From DIGJ01 sp031553075 (GTDB taxonomy: Bacteria > Bacillota > Clostridia > Lachnospirales > Lachnospiraceae), in NCBI GenBank assembly GCA_031553075.1, contig JAVBLX010000110.1, positions 29,746 to 93,745 on the forward strand: a stretch of DNA of 64,000 bases, given 5' to 3'. A program made the translations under genes and the position numbers. Of this stretch, positions 36,337 through 43,988 are shown in pieces. The first letter of the stretch is position 1. Each line of letters starts with the position of its first letter. The notes beneath the pieces are model-generated. The model was given only the letters and a program-made list of their open reading frames with translations, ran no database searches and was not told the DNA's origin.

Positions 36337-37182
36337 ATGGAGAAGAAAATTGCGTTGATTACAGGTGCCAATTCCGGAATGGGAAAAGCAACTGCAACGG
36401 CCCTGGCCCGTAAGGGGATGCATGTAATCATGCTTTGCCGGAACAAAGAACGTGGTGAAGAAGCGTTTCAGGAAGTGCTGGAAAAGAGTAAGGGCTCTGT
36501 TTCTCTGATGCTGTGTGATCTTGGGAGTATGGCTGAGATAAAGCAATTCTGCGATGAATTCAAGCAGACTTATGACCGATTGGATATTTTGGTTAACAAT
36601 GCCGGAGTCATCACCCTTGACCGCAGAGAAACTAAGGATGGTCTTGAGTTGCAGTTTGGGGTAAATCATATTGGTCACTTTTTACTGACAGTAAGTTTGC
36701 TGGATTTAATAAAAGCAGCAGGAAGGGCTCGCATTGTGGTAGTGGCGTCCGGCGCACATAAAATTGGCAATATCGATTTTCATAATATACCGCTGAAAAA
36801 AGGATACTCTGTATTTTCTGCTTATGGTCGAGCAAAATTATGTAATGTTCTTTTTACAAAGGAACTGGCCAGAAGGTTGAAAAACACCCAAGTAACGGTG
36901 AATTGTGTACATCCGGGTGCTGTCGCTACCAATATGGGAGTAGACCGGGATACGGGTTTTGGGAAAACGATTATGAAAGCGCTGAAACCATTTTTTCGAA
37001 CTCCGGAGCAAGGTGCCTCCACGGCTATTTATGTGGCTACCAGTAAAAAATGTGCTGAAATCAGCGGAGAATATTTCTATAATCATAAAGTAGTAAAGGT
37101 TTCCAGGCGTGCAAATAATAAAAGGCTCGCCAAGAGACTTTGGGCAGTAAGTGAACGGATTGTGGCGGAATATCTTTCATAA
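36337..37182 (+). CDS. Short-chain dehydrogenase/reductase (retinol dehydrogenase-like)
   Basis: 281 residues, classical Rossmann SDR: TGANSGMGKATA near the N terminus for NAD(P) binding, NNAGV, and the catalytic pair in YGRAKLCN. It is most like the retinol dehydrogenase/protochlorophyllide reductase-like branch, whose bacterial substrates are largely unknown. ATG 36337 has GGGAG 7 bases upstream; the longer frame from 36238 crosses an AT-rich spacer with no binding site. It lies between the DUF3990 pair and moaC with no obvious functional link. Confidence 0.85.
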   Translation: MEKKIALITGANSGMGKATATALARKGMHVIMLCRNKERGEEAFQEVLEKSKGSVSLMLCDLGSMAEIKQFCDEFKQTYDRLDILVNNAGVITLDRRETKDGLELQFGVNHIGHFLLTVSLLDLIKAAGRARIVVVASGAHKIGNIDFHNIPLKKGYSVFSAYGRAKLCNVLFTKELARRLKNTQVTVNCVHPGAVATNMGVDRDTGFGKTIMKALKPFFRTPEQGASTAIYVATSKKCAEISGEYFYNHKVVKVSRRANNKRLAKRLWAVSERIVAEYLS

Positions 37183-37256
37183 AACTTGTGTGGTAATATG
37201 TGAGAGGATTTAGCAGCATACCAAGATATAGCAAATTTGGGAGAGGAGGTATCCAG

Positions 37257-37763
37257 GTGTCAGAATTTACCCATTTTAATCAACACGGAGAAGCCATTAT
37301 GGTTGATGTGGGAGAAAAAGAAATTACCCATCGAACCGCCATTGCATCAGGAAAAATACGAGTGTGCCGGGAAATTATAGACGCCATTCAAAGTGGAATC
37401 GTAAAGAAGGGAGATGTATTGGGAACTGCTAGAATTGCTGGTATTATGGCAGTTAAGAAGACTTCGGATTTGATTCCTCTATGCCACACTCTTTTGATTA
37501 GCAAGTGCACGATAGAGTTTGAAATTGGGGAGGAAACCAGCGAGATATTAGCAAGATGCACCGTAAAAACAGAAGGGAAAACAGGCGCAGAGATGGAGGC
37601 GCTGACAGGTGTAAATGTTACCCTGCTGACAATTTATGATATGTGCAAAGCAATTGACAAAAATATGATCATGACCGACATTCAGTTGGAAGAAAAAACA
37701 GGCGGAAAAAGCGGAGATTTTAGGAGGAAGAAGGTTGAAAGAAATTCATTTTCAACCCCTTGA
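37257..37763 (+). CDS. moaC: Cyclic pyranopterin monophosphate synthase (MoaC)
   Basis: 168 residues. MoaC, together with the radical SAM enzyme MoaA, converts GTP to cyclic pyranopterin monophosphate in molybdenum cofactor synthesis. With a GTG start at 37257 (GAGGAGGT 6 bases upstream) the catalytic residues fall at the familiar numbers: K51, H77 in PLCH, E112 and E114, D128 and K131 in YDMCKA. The usual TAVSVA segment reads TGVNVT. No other moa or mog gene is in the window, so it is an orphan here. The last ~10 residues (ERNSFSTP) are encoded by the two-hairpin repeat element, suggesting the element inserted at, and extended, the 3' end. Confidence 0.92.
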   Translation: MSEFTHFNQHGEAIMVDVGEKEITHRTAIASGKIRVCREIIDAIQSGIVKKGDVLGTARIAGIMAVKKTSDLIPLCHTLLISKCTIEFEIGEETSEILARCTVKTEGKTGAEMEALTGVNVTLLTIYDMCKAIDKNMIMTDIQLEEKTGGKSGDFRRKKVERNSFSTP

Positions 37764-37801
37764 TTAAAAGGCATGCTAAAGCATGCAGATAGGAGCTAAC
37801 G
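37733..37801 (+). repeat. Two-hairpin SD-bearing element, copy 1 (before the FAD oxidoreductase)
   Basis: Hairpin A: GGTTGAAA (37733-37740) pairs with TTTCAACC (37750-37757). Core: CCTTGATTAAAAGG. Hairpin B: GCATGC-TAAA-GCATGC (37771-37786). Then AGATAGGAG with the Shine-Dalgarno 6 bases before ATG 37802. It overlaps the 3' end of moaC, whose stop lies in the core. The same layout recurs at 43.9, 54.7, 56.0 and 57.9 kb. Confidence 0.8.
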
Positions 37802-39172
37802 ATGAATTATGATGTGATTATTATTGGAGCAGGACCAGGAGGTATTTTTTCTGCATATGAATTGACTAAATTAAAGGAAGATTTAAAAATCGGAATTTTT
37901 GAAGCCGGAAACCCATTGGAAAAAAGAAAATGTCCCATTGACGGAAAGAAAATAAAATCCTGCATCAATTGTAAAAGCTGTGATATCATGAATGGCTTTG
38001 GTGGAGCTGGAGCATTTTCCGATGGAAAATACAACATCACCAACCAGTTTGGCGGTACCCTTTATGAATACATTGGGAAAGAAGAAGCCATTCGCATTAT
38101 GGAGTATGTAGATGAAATAAATTGTGCTTACGGTGGAGCCGGAACCAAGCTTTATTCCACTGCGGACACTCATATTAAGAAGCTGTGTCTGCAAAATGAT
38201 CTGCATCTTTTGGATGCTTCCGTTCGTCACTTGGGTACGGATATTAATTATATCGTATTACAGAATTTATATAATGAGTTAAAGGATAAAGTGGATTTCC
38301 AGTTTAATTCACCAGTTGACAGTGTAAGAAAAGTCGACGGTGGTTTTGAGGTGATTTTAAACGGTGAAGTGCATACTTGTATAAATTGCATTATTTCAGC
38401 AGGACGAAGCGGCAGCAAATGGATGGAGCAGGTATGTGCCGATTTGGAGATTCCAACCAAGTCTAACCGTGTAGATATTGGTGTGAGAGTAGAGCTTCCG
38501 GCAGTGGTTTTTTCCCATCTTACGGACGAGCTGTATGAAAGTAAGATTGTTTACCGGACCCAGCAGTTCCAGGATTTAGTACGAACTTTTTGTATGAATC
38601 CAAAGGGAGTAGTGGTAAATGAAAATACAAATGGTATTATTACCGTAAACGGTCATAGCTATGAAGATCCAGCCCGCTATACGGAAAATACTAACTTTGC
38701 CTTATTGGTGTCCAAGCATTTTTCAGAACCGTTTAAGGATAGTAACGGATATGGTGAAAGCATTGCGAAGCTGTCCAATATGCTGGGAGGAGGCGTTATA
38801 GTTCAGCGTTATGGTGATTTGATTCGTGGCAGACGAAGCAATGCCACTCGCATTACAGAGAGCTTTGTAACGCCAACCTTGGCAGCAACTCCGGGAGATT
38901 TAAGCCTGGTTATGCCAAAACGCATCCTGGATGGAATTATTGAAATGATTCAGGCACTGGATAAAATTGCTCCAGGTACTGCCAATGATGATACGTTGTT
39001 ATATGGTGTAGAAGTTAAGTTCTACAATATGGAAGTTGCCCTTAGTCCAAATCTGGAAACGAACCACAAGGGATTGTTTGTAATTGGAGATTGCAGCGGT
39101 GTAACACATTCATTGTCTCATGCATCAGCCAGTGGAGTGTACGTGGCAAGATATCTCTCTGAGCAAATTTAA
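37802..39172 (+). CDS. FAD-dependent oxidoreductase (COG2509-like)
   Basis: 456 residues. N-terminal dinucleotide fold VIIIGAGPGGIFSAYEL, a Cys cluster (KCPIDGKKIKSCINCKSCDI, five cysteines in total) followed by GFGGAGAFSDGKYN, and a C-terminal FAD-binding GLFVIGDCSGVTHSLSHA. This matches the uncharacterised FAD-dependent dehydrogenases of COG2509. The Cys cluster could hold a metal or redox disulfides. Its Shine-Dalgarno is provided by the two-hairpin element. Substrate unknown. Confidence 0.85.
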   Translation: MNYDVIIIGAGPGGIFSAYELTKLKEDLKIGIFEAGNPLEKRKCPIDGKKIKSCINCKSCDIMNGFGGAGAFSDGKYNITNQFGGTLYEYIGKEEAIRIMEYVDEINCAYGGAGTKLYSTADTHIKKLCLQNDLHLLDASVRHLGTDINYIVLQNLYNELKDKVDFQFNSPVDSVRKVDGGFEVILNGEVHTCINCIISAGRSGSKWMEQVCADLEIPTKSNRVDIGVRVELPAVVFSHLTDELYESKIVYRTQQFQDLVRTFCMNPKGVVVNENTNGIITVNGHSYEDPARYTENTNFALLVSKHFSEPFKDSNGYGESIAKLSNMLGGGVIVQRYGDLIRGRRSNATRITESFVTPTLAATPGDLSLVMPKRILDGIIEMIQALDKIAPGTANDDTLLYGVEVKFYNMEVALSPNLETNHKGLFVIGDCSGVTHSLSHASASGVYVARYLSEQI

Positions 39173-39210
39173 ATTTAGTAATTACTTTGTTAATGAAATA
39201 AATGACTTTG

Positions 39211-39259
39211 AAAAAAGCTCCACATGGCGTACGAGTACCCTTTCCATGTGGAGCTTTTT
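39211..39259. terminator. Strong terminator after the FAD oxidoreductase
   Basis: AAAAAAGCTCCACATGG and CCATGTGGAGCTTTTT form a 12-bp G/C-containing stem flanked by A and T runs; it may work in both directions. Confidence 0.85.
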
Positions 39260-39382
39260 CTTGTAAAATAACCATTTTTTTCCAGTTAACAAAATGTTAA
39301 ATTGTAAAGTTTTTAAAATGTGAAATACAAAAACAAAAATATCATGTTTCGTAAAGATATGAAATTTATTCACAAAAAACGA

Positions 39383-39411
39383 TTGCTAAGAAGGCTCTTT
39401 TATGCTATTAT
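39383..39411 (+). promoter_or_regulatory. Promoter candidate of the chemotaxis receptor
   Basis: TTGCTA, 17 bases, TATTAT. A flagellar sigma-28 type site was looked for and not seen. Confidence 0.5.
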
Positions 39412-39487
39412 CATATTATAAAATAGAATACTACTATAACTCATACTTTTTAAAGGTATTGAGGCAGGTGGGCGGAGGAGTGAGTCT

Positions 39488-41116
39488 ATGAAAGTAAGTC
39501 AGATTATTAGGATTATTGCTACAGTTTTTGTTATTTCGTTGATTTGTATTGTTCTCTTAATTGCCTCTTTTTTCGTGGAAAGAAGTACACTAAAAAACAA
39601 AGAAGCTTTGCGGGCAGCAGGGATACAGCTTTCTTCAGCATCCGATTTGCTGACAAATGAGGCCCGTTGTTATGTGCAGTATGGTGACAAGGTATATTAT
39701 GATAACTACATGAGAGAAATCGAAGTAGATAAAAACCGTGAAAAAGCAGTTGAGGCGTTGAAAAAAAATCATGCAACGAAAACAGAACTAGCTTTGGTTC
39801 AGCAGGCAGCCGATTACTCTAATACATTAGCGCAGTTGGAAACAGAAGCTTTTGAGGCAGTGACGGCAGGTGATTTGGAGAAAGCGAGAGAGCTTATGTT
39901 TGGCTCCGCCTATGTTGACGGGAAAGCGCCTATCACCAGCACAATGAATAAATTTCAACAGGAATTGGATACCCGAACCACAAAACAGGCTAATCTTGCG
40001 ATGGCACTAACTACGGTTATGATTTTATTAACAGCCGCTTCGATGGTTGTCATGATGTTTACTATTATTAGATGTCTTAAGAAGATTGATGAGAAACTGG
40101 TACTGGTCAGTGAACTGGCAGATGATGCAGCCGAAATTGCAAAGGGGAATATCTCAATTAAGCAACGGGAGCATCGAGAAGATGAAATCGGTGTTCTGGC
40201 AGATGCGTTTAGTAATATGGTTGAAGCAATTCAGAAACAGGCAGATTTTGTCGGTCTTTTGGCAGGGGGTGATTATACCCGAAATATTGAGGTGAGATCT
40301 GAGCACGACTCCATGAATTTGGCAATTAATAATCTTGTAGATGCTTACAATAGTTTGATGTCAGAAATCCGTTCCGCTACAACAAGTGTGGCCTACGGCT
40401 CCAAAGCCATTGCAGACAGCAGCCAGATGTTAGCGGAAGCAGCAGTGAAGCAAGCGGATGACGTTGAAGGACTTTCCACCTCCGTGGTTAAGGTATCAGA
40501 ACGAATTATTGAGAATGCAAAAATGGCATCTCAGGCAGCGACACTTGCGGGCGATATTCAAGAAAGTGCCGAGAAGGGCTCGCTGCAGATGACAGAAATG
40601 ATAGATGCAGTGAAAGAAATCAATGAAGCAAGTCAGGATATTCAGGCGGTTATTAAAACGATTGATGATATAGCATCTAAAACCAATCTTCTTGCTCTTA
40701 ATGCAGCAATCGAGGCAGCCAGGGCAGGGGAACAGGGAAAAGGCTTTGCGGTTGTAGCGGATGAAGTAAGAGAGTTGGCGGCAAAAAGTGCTGCAGCGGC
40801 AAAGGATACAGCGACTTTAATCGTTGCTTCTATTGAAAAGGCAAAATTAGGTACGAGGATTGCGGATGAAACTTCGGCATCCTTTGTGAATATTGTAGAT
40901 GGTATTAAGGAATCAGCATCAATTGTTACCGGTATTGCAAAGGTTTCTGATGAACAAGCAAGTGCAATCCAAGAAATTAACCGGGGAATTGAAATGGTGT
41001 CCAAAGTAATACAGGAGAATACGGCAGCGGCAGAACAAAGTGCAGCAACGGCACAGGAGATGAATGCACAGTCATTTACTTTAGAGACTATGGTGGGTAA
41101 ATTTAAATTGAAGTAA
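39488..41116 (+). CDS. Methyl-accepting chemotaxis protein
   Basis: 542 residues. Membrane helix ~7-29, helical extracytoplasmic sensor ~30-165 (four-helix-bundle type), second helix ~170-194, HAMP to ~250, then the long coiled coil with the highly conserved signalling tip IDDIASKTNLLALNAAIEAA followed by ARAGEQGKGFAVVADEVREL. Binds CheA/CheW and controls swimming. There are no other chemotaxis genes beside it, but a lone CheY-like gene is at 57255. Ligand unknown. Confidence 0.93.
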   Translation: MKVSQIIRIIATVFVISLICIVLLIASFFVERSTLKNKEALRAAGIQLSSASDLLTNEARCYVQYGDKVYYDNYMREIEVDKNREKAVEALKKNHATKTELALVQQAADYSNTLAQLETEAFEAVTAGDLEKARELMFGSAYVDGKAPITSTMNKFQQELDTRTTKQANLAMALTTVMILLTAASMVVMMFTIIRCLKKIDEKLVLVSELADDAAEIAKGNISIKQREHREDEIGVLADAFSNMVEAIQKQADFVGLLAGGDYTRNIEVRSEHDSMNLAINNLVDAYNSLMSEIRSATTSVAYGSKAIADSSQMLAEAAVKQADDVEGLSTSVVKVSERIIENAKMASQAATLAGDIQESAEKGSLQMTEMIDAVKEINEASQDIQAVIKTIDDIASKTNLLALNAAIEAARAGEQGKGFAVVADEVRELAAKSAAAAKDTATLIVASIEKAKLGTRIADETSASFVNIVDGIKESASIVTGIAKVSDEQASAIQEINRGIEMVSKVIQENTAAAEQSAATAQEMNAQSFTLETMVGKFKLK

Positions 41117-41125
41117 ATAAAGAAT

Positions 41126-41175
41126 AAAATCAGGCGGGAATTCCTTGGAATTAGAAGGTTTCCTGCCTGATTTTA
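41126..41175 (+). terminator. Terminator after the chemotaxis receptor
   Basis: AAAATCAGGCGGGAA pairs with TTTCCTGCCTGATTTT with one mismatch. Confidence 0.75.
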
Positions 41176-41229
41176 CGTGTTGGCCCCAGGGCTTTACAAG
41201 AAAATATTTATTGTAAAATGGGTGAAACA

Positions 41230-41272
41230 AGAGACAATACGGAAGAAATAACTTTCCTTATTGTCTCTTCTT
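41230..41272 (+). terminator. Second terminator-like hairpin
   Basis: AGAGACAATACGGAA and TTTCCTTATTGTCTCT pair with one mismatch, followed by TCTTT. It backs up the first terminator. Confidence 0.6.
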
Positions 41273-41376
41273 TAGGCTATACAAGTGGGATATAAAAATA
41301 GCAACAGGGCAACACACGTTTTCACAAAGGTAAGAGAAATACATTTATTCGTACTCCAAAATATGATCTGTAATCA

Positions 41377-41405
41377 TTGACAAAGAAATATAGATTAAAT
41401 ATAAT
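41377..41405 (+). promoter_or_regulatory. Consensus sigma-A promoter of the LacI-type regulator
   Basis: Perfect TTGACA (41377-41382), 17 bases, perfect TATAAT (41400-41405). The leader to the start codon is about 125 bases, long for a repressor gene. Confidence 0.85.
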
Positions 41406-41536
41406 TAACAAAAAGTTATATGAATTAAATTTATCTGAAATTTAATTAAAAATATGTGTGTCTATATTGATGCAAAAGGAAAATAAGTAAATCTATAAAA
41501 CACATAAACCTTAGAAATGCAGGGAGGGATATCCGA

Positions 41537-42553
41537 ATGGGAATGACAAAAGCAGTAAAATTAGCTGATATTGCAGAACAATTAAATGTAAGTACGGTGA
41601 CTGTATCCAAAGCACTGGCTGATAAAAGTGGAGTTAGTGAAGAAATGCGGACTGAAATAAAGCGTCTTGCCCAAGAATTGGGATATAAAACACCTTCCGC
41701 CAAGCAATTAGGAAAAGAAATAATCAGCCGGAATCTGGGAGTACTTGTTTCCGAAATATATCTTGAAAAATATTCCTCCTTTTATTGGGAATTATATCGT
41801 CATATTGCTACCCAAACCACCAGAAAGGACCACTTTTCCATGTTGGAGGAGTTACGGAAGGCAGATGAACTCTCATTGACCATGCCTAAGATTATCACAG
41901 AAAAAAAGGTAGATGGTCTGATTGTTCTGGGAAAGCTTCGAGAAGAGTATCTCAAGGTACTTGAGCAGGAGGATATTCCTCTTGTTTTTCTGGATTTTTA
42001 TGATGGCAACCATCGTTGTGACTCGGTGGTATCCAACAATTATTATGGGATGTATCTCATGACCAATTATCTGTTTGAAAAGGGTCATAAGGACATCGGG
42101 TTTGTCGGATCTATCCAGGCAACAAGCAGCATCGCCGACCGATATTTTGGTTATTGCAAATCTATGCTGGAGCATGGTGTAACTCCGAAGGAGAAATGGA
42201 TTCTTGATGATCGGGAAGCAGGGAGTGGAAAGATTATCATTGAAAAACTGCCAGGAGAGCTTCCCACAGCATTTGCCTGCAACTGCGACCTAGCCGCTGG
42301 GGAATTGATTCGTCTGCTTGGGCAAAAAGGCTATAAAGTACCGGAGGACATTTCCGTTGTGGGCTTTGACAACTATATTTTCCCTGGAATTACAGACGTG
42401 GAAATTACCACATATGAAGTAGATGTAAAAGGGATGGCAAAGCTTAGTATAAACACCCTGATTAAAAAAATAAATAAAGAGTCCTATAAAGAGGGGATTA
42501 GCATTGTAGAAGGTCGCCTCGTCGAGAAAAATAGCGTTAAAATTAAAAAGTAA
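41537..42553 (+). CDS. LacI-family transcriptional regulator
   Basis: 338 residues. N-terminal helix-turn-helix KLADIAEQLNVSTVTVSKAL (~8-27) with hinge, then a periplasmic-binding-protein-like sugar domain (GLIVLGKL; SVVGFDNYIFPGITDVEITT). GGAGGG precedes the ATG. It lies directly before the mannoside phosphorylase genes and is probably their sugar-responsive repressor. Its own stop is followed by a terminator. Confidence 0.9.
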   Translation: MGMTKAVKLADIAEQLNVSTVTVSKALADKSGVSEEMRTEIKRLAQELGYKTPSAKQLGKEIISRNLGVLVSEIYLEKYSSFYWELYRHIATQTTRKDHFSMLEELRKADELSLTMPKIITEKKVDGLIVLGKLREEYLKVLEQEDIPLVFLDFYDGNHRCDSVVSNNYYGMYLMTNYLFEKGHKDIGFVGSIQATSSIADRYFGYCKSMLEHGVTPKEKWILDDREAGSGKIIIEKLPGELPTAFACNCDLAAGELIRLLGQKGYKVPEDISVVGFDNYIFPGITDVEITTYEVDVKGMAKLSINTLIKKINKESYKEGISIVEGRLVEKNSVKIKK

Positions 42554-42570
42554 AGTACTTAATATGGAGC

Positions 42571-42619
42571 AAAAGTCCGTTTTTACTGTCATAATCGTGG
42601 CACGAAAAGCGGATTTTTT
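42571..42619 (+). terminator. Terminator after the LacI-type regulator
   Basis: AAAAGTCCGTTTT pairs with AAAAGCGGATTTTT (one G-U and one bulge), ending in a T run. Confidence 0.7.
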
Positions 42620-42627
42620 CTGTTCTA

Positions 42628-42656
42628 TTGACTTTGGTTAAAAAATAGAGTAAAAT
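42628..42656 (+). promoter_or_regulatory. Promoter of the mannoside phosphorylase operon
   Basis: TTGACT (42628-42633), 17 bases, TAAAAT (42651-42656), immediately after the regulator terminator. Confidence 0.75.
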
Positions 42657-42683
42657 TAGTTAAAAATGATTAAATAAAGCTAA

Positions 42684-42839
42684 ATGGAACAAGCCGAGCA
42701 AGTGAATCAAAGTAAAGATCAAAACAAAGATCAAAACAAAGACCAAGCAGAGACTCAAAGTAAGAGAGATAATCAAAGAATTATGGCAAAGAAAATGAAA
42801 GAGGCAACAAAAATGAAAATGGAGGAAAACAAAAAATGA
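42684..42839 (+). CDS. Small charged leader ORF overlapping the first GH130 gene
   Basis: A 51-codon frame, rich in Lys, Gln, Asp and Asn, with a 12-bp DNA repeat giving KDQNKDQNKDQ. It begins about 20 bases after the predicted transcription start and its TGA overlaps the GH130 ATG (ATGA). It has no strong ribosome site, so it could be a translated leader that couples to the phosphorylase gene or just a purine-rich leader open by chance. The exact ATGA overlap is the main argument for translation. Confidence 0.35.
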   Translation: MEQAEQVNQSKDQNKDQNKDQAETQSKRDNQRIMAKKMKEATKMKMEENKK

Positions 42840-43858
42840 GCGAGTTAAAAATGATAAGTCCACCAGTAAAAAATGTACCATGGCAAGAAAAGCCAGAAGG
42901 CATTGTAAATGCACCCATTTGGAGATACCGTGAGAATCCAATTATTGGTAGAAATCCAGTAAAAGGAGTTGCTCGTATTTTTAACAGTGCAGTAATGCCA
43001 TACGGAGACGAATTTATTGGTGTCTTTCGCGGTGAACAGGTAAATGGAATACCATATATTTATCTGGGCAGAAGCAAGGATGCCATCCACTGGGACTTTG
43101 AAGAAAACAAAATTCCTTTTACCGATGAAGAAGGAAATCCATTTATGCCAATCTATGCCTATGACCCACGTCTGGTAAAGGTAGAAGACACCTATTACAT
43201 TATCTGGTGTCAAGACTTCTATGGAGCAGCCATCGGTATGGCTAAGACAACTGACTTCAAGACCTTTGTACGATTGGAAAACCCATTCCTGCCGTTTAAT
43301 CGGAATGCAGTCTTATTCCCCAGAAAGATTAACGGCAATTTCGTTATGCTGTCCAGACCAAGTGACAGTGGACATACCCCGTTTGGGGATATCTTTATCA
43401 GTGAAAGTCCAGACCTTGTATATTGGGGAAAACACAGGCATGTCATGGGCAAAGGAAATGAATGGTGGGAATCCCTGAAAATTGGCGGCGGAGCAGCACC
43501 AATTGAAACCTCAGAAGGCTGGCTTATGTTCTACCATGGCGTTTCCGGAACCTGCAACGGATATGTTTATAGTATAGGAGGGGCTATCCTGGATTTGGAA
43601 AATCCTTCTATTGTAAAATATCGTTGTGAGAACTTCCTGCTGACACCGGAGGAATGGTATGAAGAAAGAGGTTTTGTCCCTAATGTGGTATTCCCATGTG
43701 CCACGATCCATGACTCAGAAAGTGGAAAAATTGCCATTTATTATGGTGCAGCAGATAGCTATGTTGGTCTGGCATTTACCCAGTTTGATGAGGTCATGGA
43801 ATATATCAAGAAAAACAGCGTAGTTTCCACTTCTGATACAGAAATTGGAAGAAGATAA
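42836..43858 (+). CDS. GH130 beta-1,4-mannooligosaccharide phosphorylase-type enzyme
   Basis: 340 residues, five-bladed beta-propeller family GH130. Features: general acid D110 in YAYDPRLV, the phosphate-site region NRNAVLFP and LSRPSDSGHTPFGDIF, and a late YYGAADSYVGLA. It resembles the mannooligosaccharide phosphorylase branch (GH130 subfamily 2), which releases mannose 1-phosphate from beta-1,4-mannooligosaccharides. ATGGAGG precedes the ATG. It lies in a locus with a second GH130 enzyme and an alpha-galactosidase, together fitting galactoglucomannan breakdown. Confidence 0.88.
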   Translation: MSELKMISPPVKNVPWQEKPEGIVNAPIWRYRENPIIGRNPVKGVARIFNSAVMPYGDEFIGVFRGEQVNGIPYIYLGRSKDAIHWDFEENKIPFTDEEGNPFMPIYAYDPRLVKVEDTYYIIWCQDFYGAAIGMAKTTDFKTFVRLENPFLPFNRNAVLFPRKINGNFVMLSRPSDSGHTPFGDIFISESPDLVYWGKHRHVMGKGNEWWESLKIGGGAAPIETSEGWLMFYHGVSGTCNGYVYSIGGAILDLENPSIVKYRCENFLLTPEEWYEERGFVPNVVFPCATIHDSESGKIAIYYGAADSYVGLAFTQFDEVMEYIKKNSVVSTSDTEIGRR

Positions 43859-43873
43859 GAAGCTGCCAAAACC

Positions 43874-43988
43874 CATTTGCACCCCTGATTAAAGGTGCGC
43901 TAGAGCGCACAGATAGGAGCCAAGTGCAAGGAGTTCATTTGCACCCCTGATTTAAAGGTGCGCTAAAGCGCACAGATAGGAGCTAAAT
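43874..43988 (+). repeat. Two-hairpin SD-bearing element, copies 2 and 3 in tandem
   Basis: Two units with a 62-base period (43874 and 43936). Hairpin B is GTGCGC-TAGA-GCGCAC in the first and GTGCGC-TAAA-GCGCAC (43958-43973) in the second. Hairpin A of the second unit is GTGCAA (43924-43929) with TTGCAC (43939-43944). Both have core CCCCTGATT(T)AAAGG and end in AGATAGGAGC; the second AGGAG is 6 bases before ATG 43989. Confidence 0.85.

Larger units (their letters stand above)
39173..39487 (+). other. Intergenic region before the chemotaxis receptor
   Basis: Beyond the terminator it contains AT-rich sequence with a promoter candidate at 39383-39411 and a GGCGGAGGAG ribosome site just before ATG 39488. 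No small gene is evident. Confidence 0.5.
41117..41536 (+). other. 420-base intergenic region with two hairpins and a promoter
   Basis: Holds the receptor terminator (41126-41175), a second terminator-like hairpin (41230-41268), a consensus promoter (41377-41405) and a long AT-rich leader of the LacI-type regulator. No ORF with a ribosome site was found. Confidence 0.6.

Noticed and set aside
37733..37801. Known riboswitch classes (preQ1, SAM, THF, guanidine, FMN, TPP)
   Set aside because: None of the conserved cores I know for these classes is present in the two-hairpin element.
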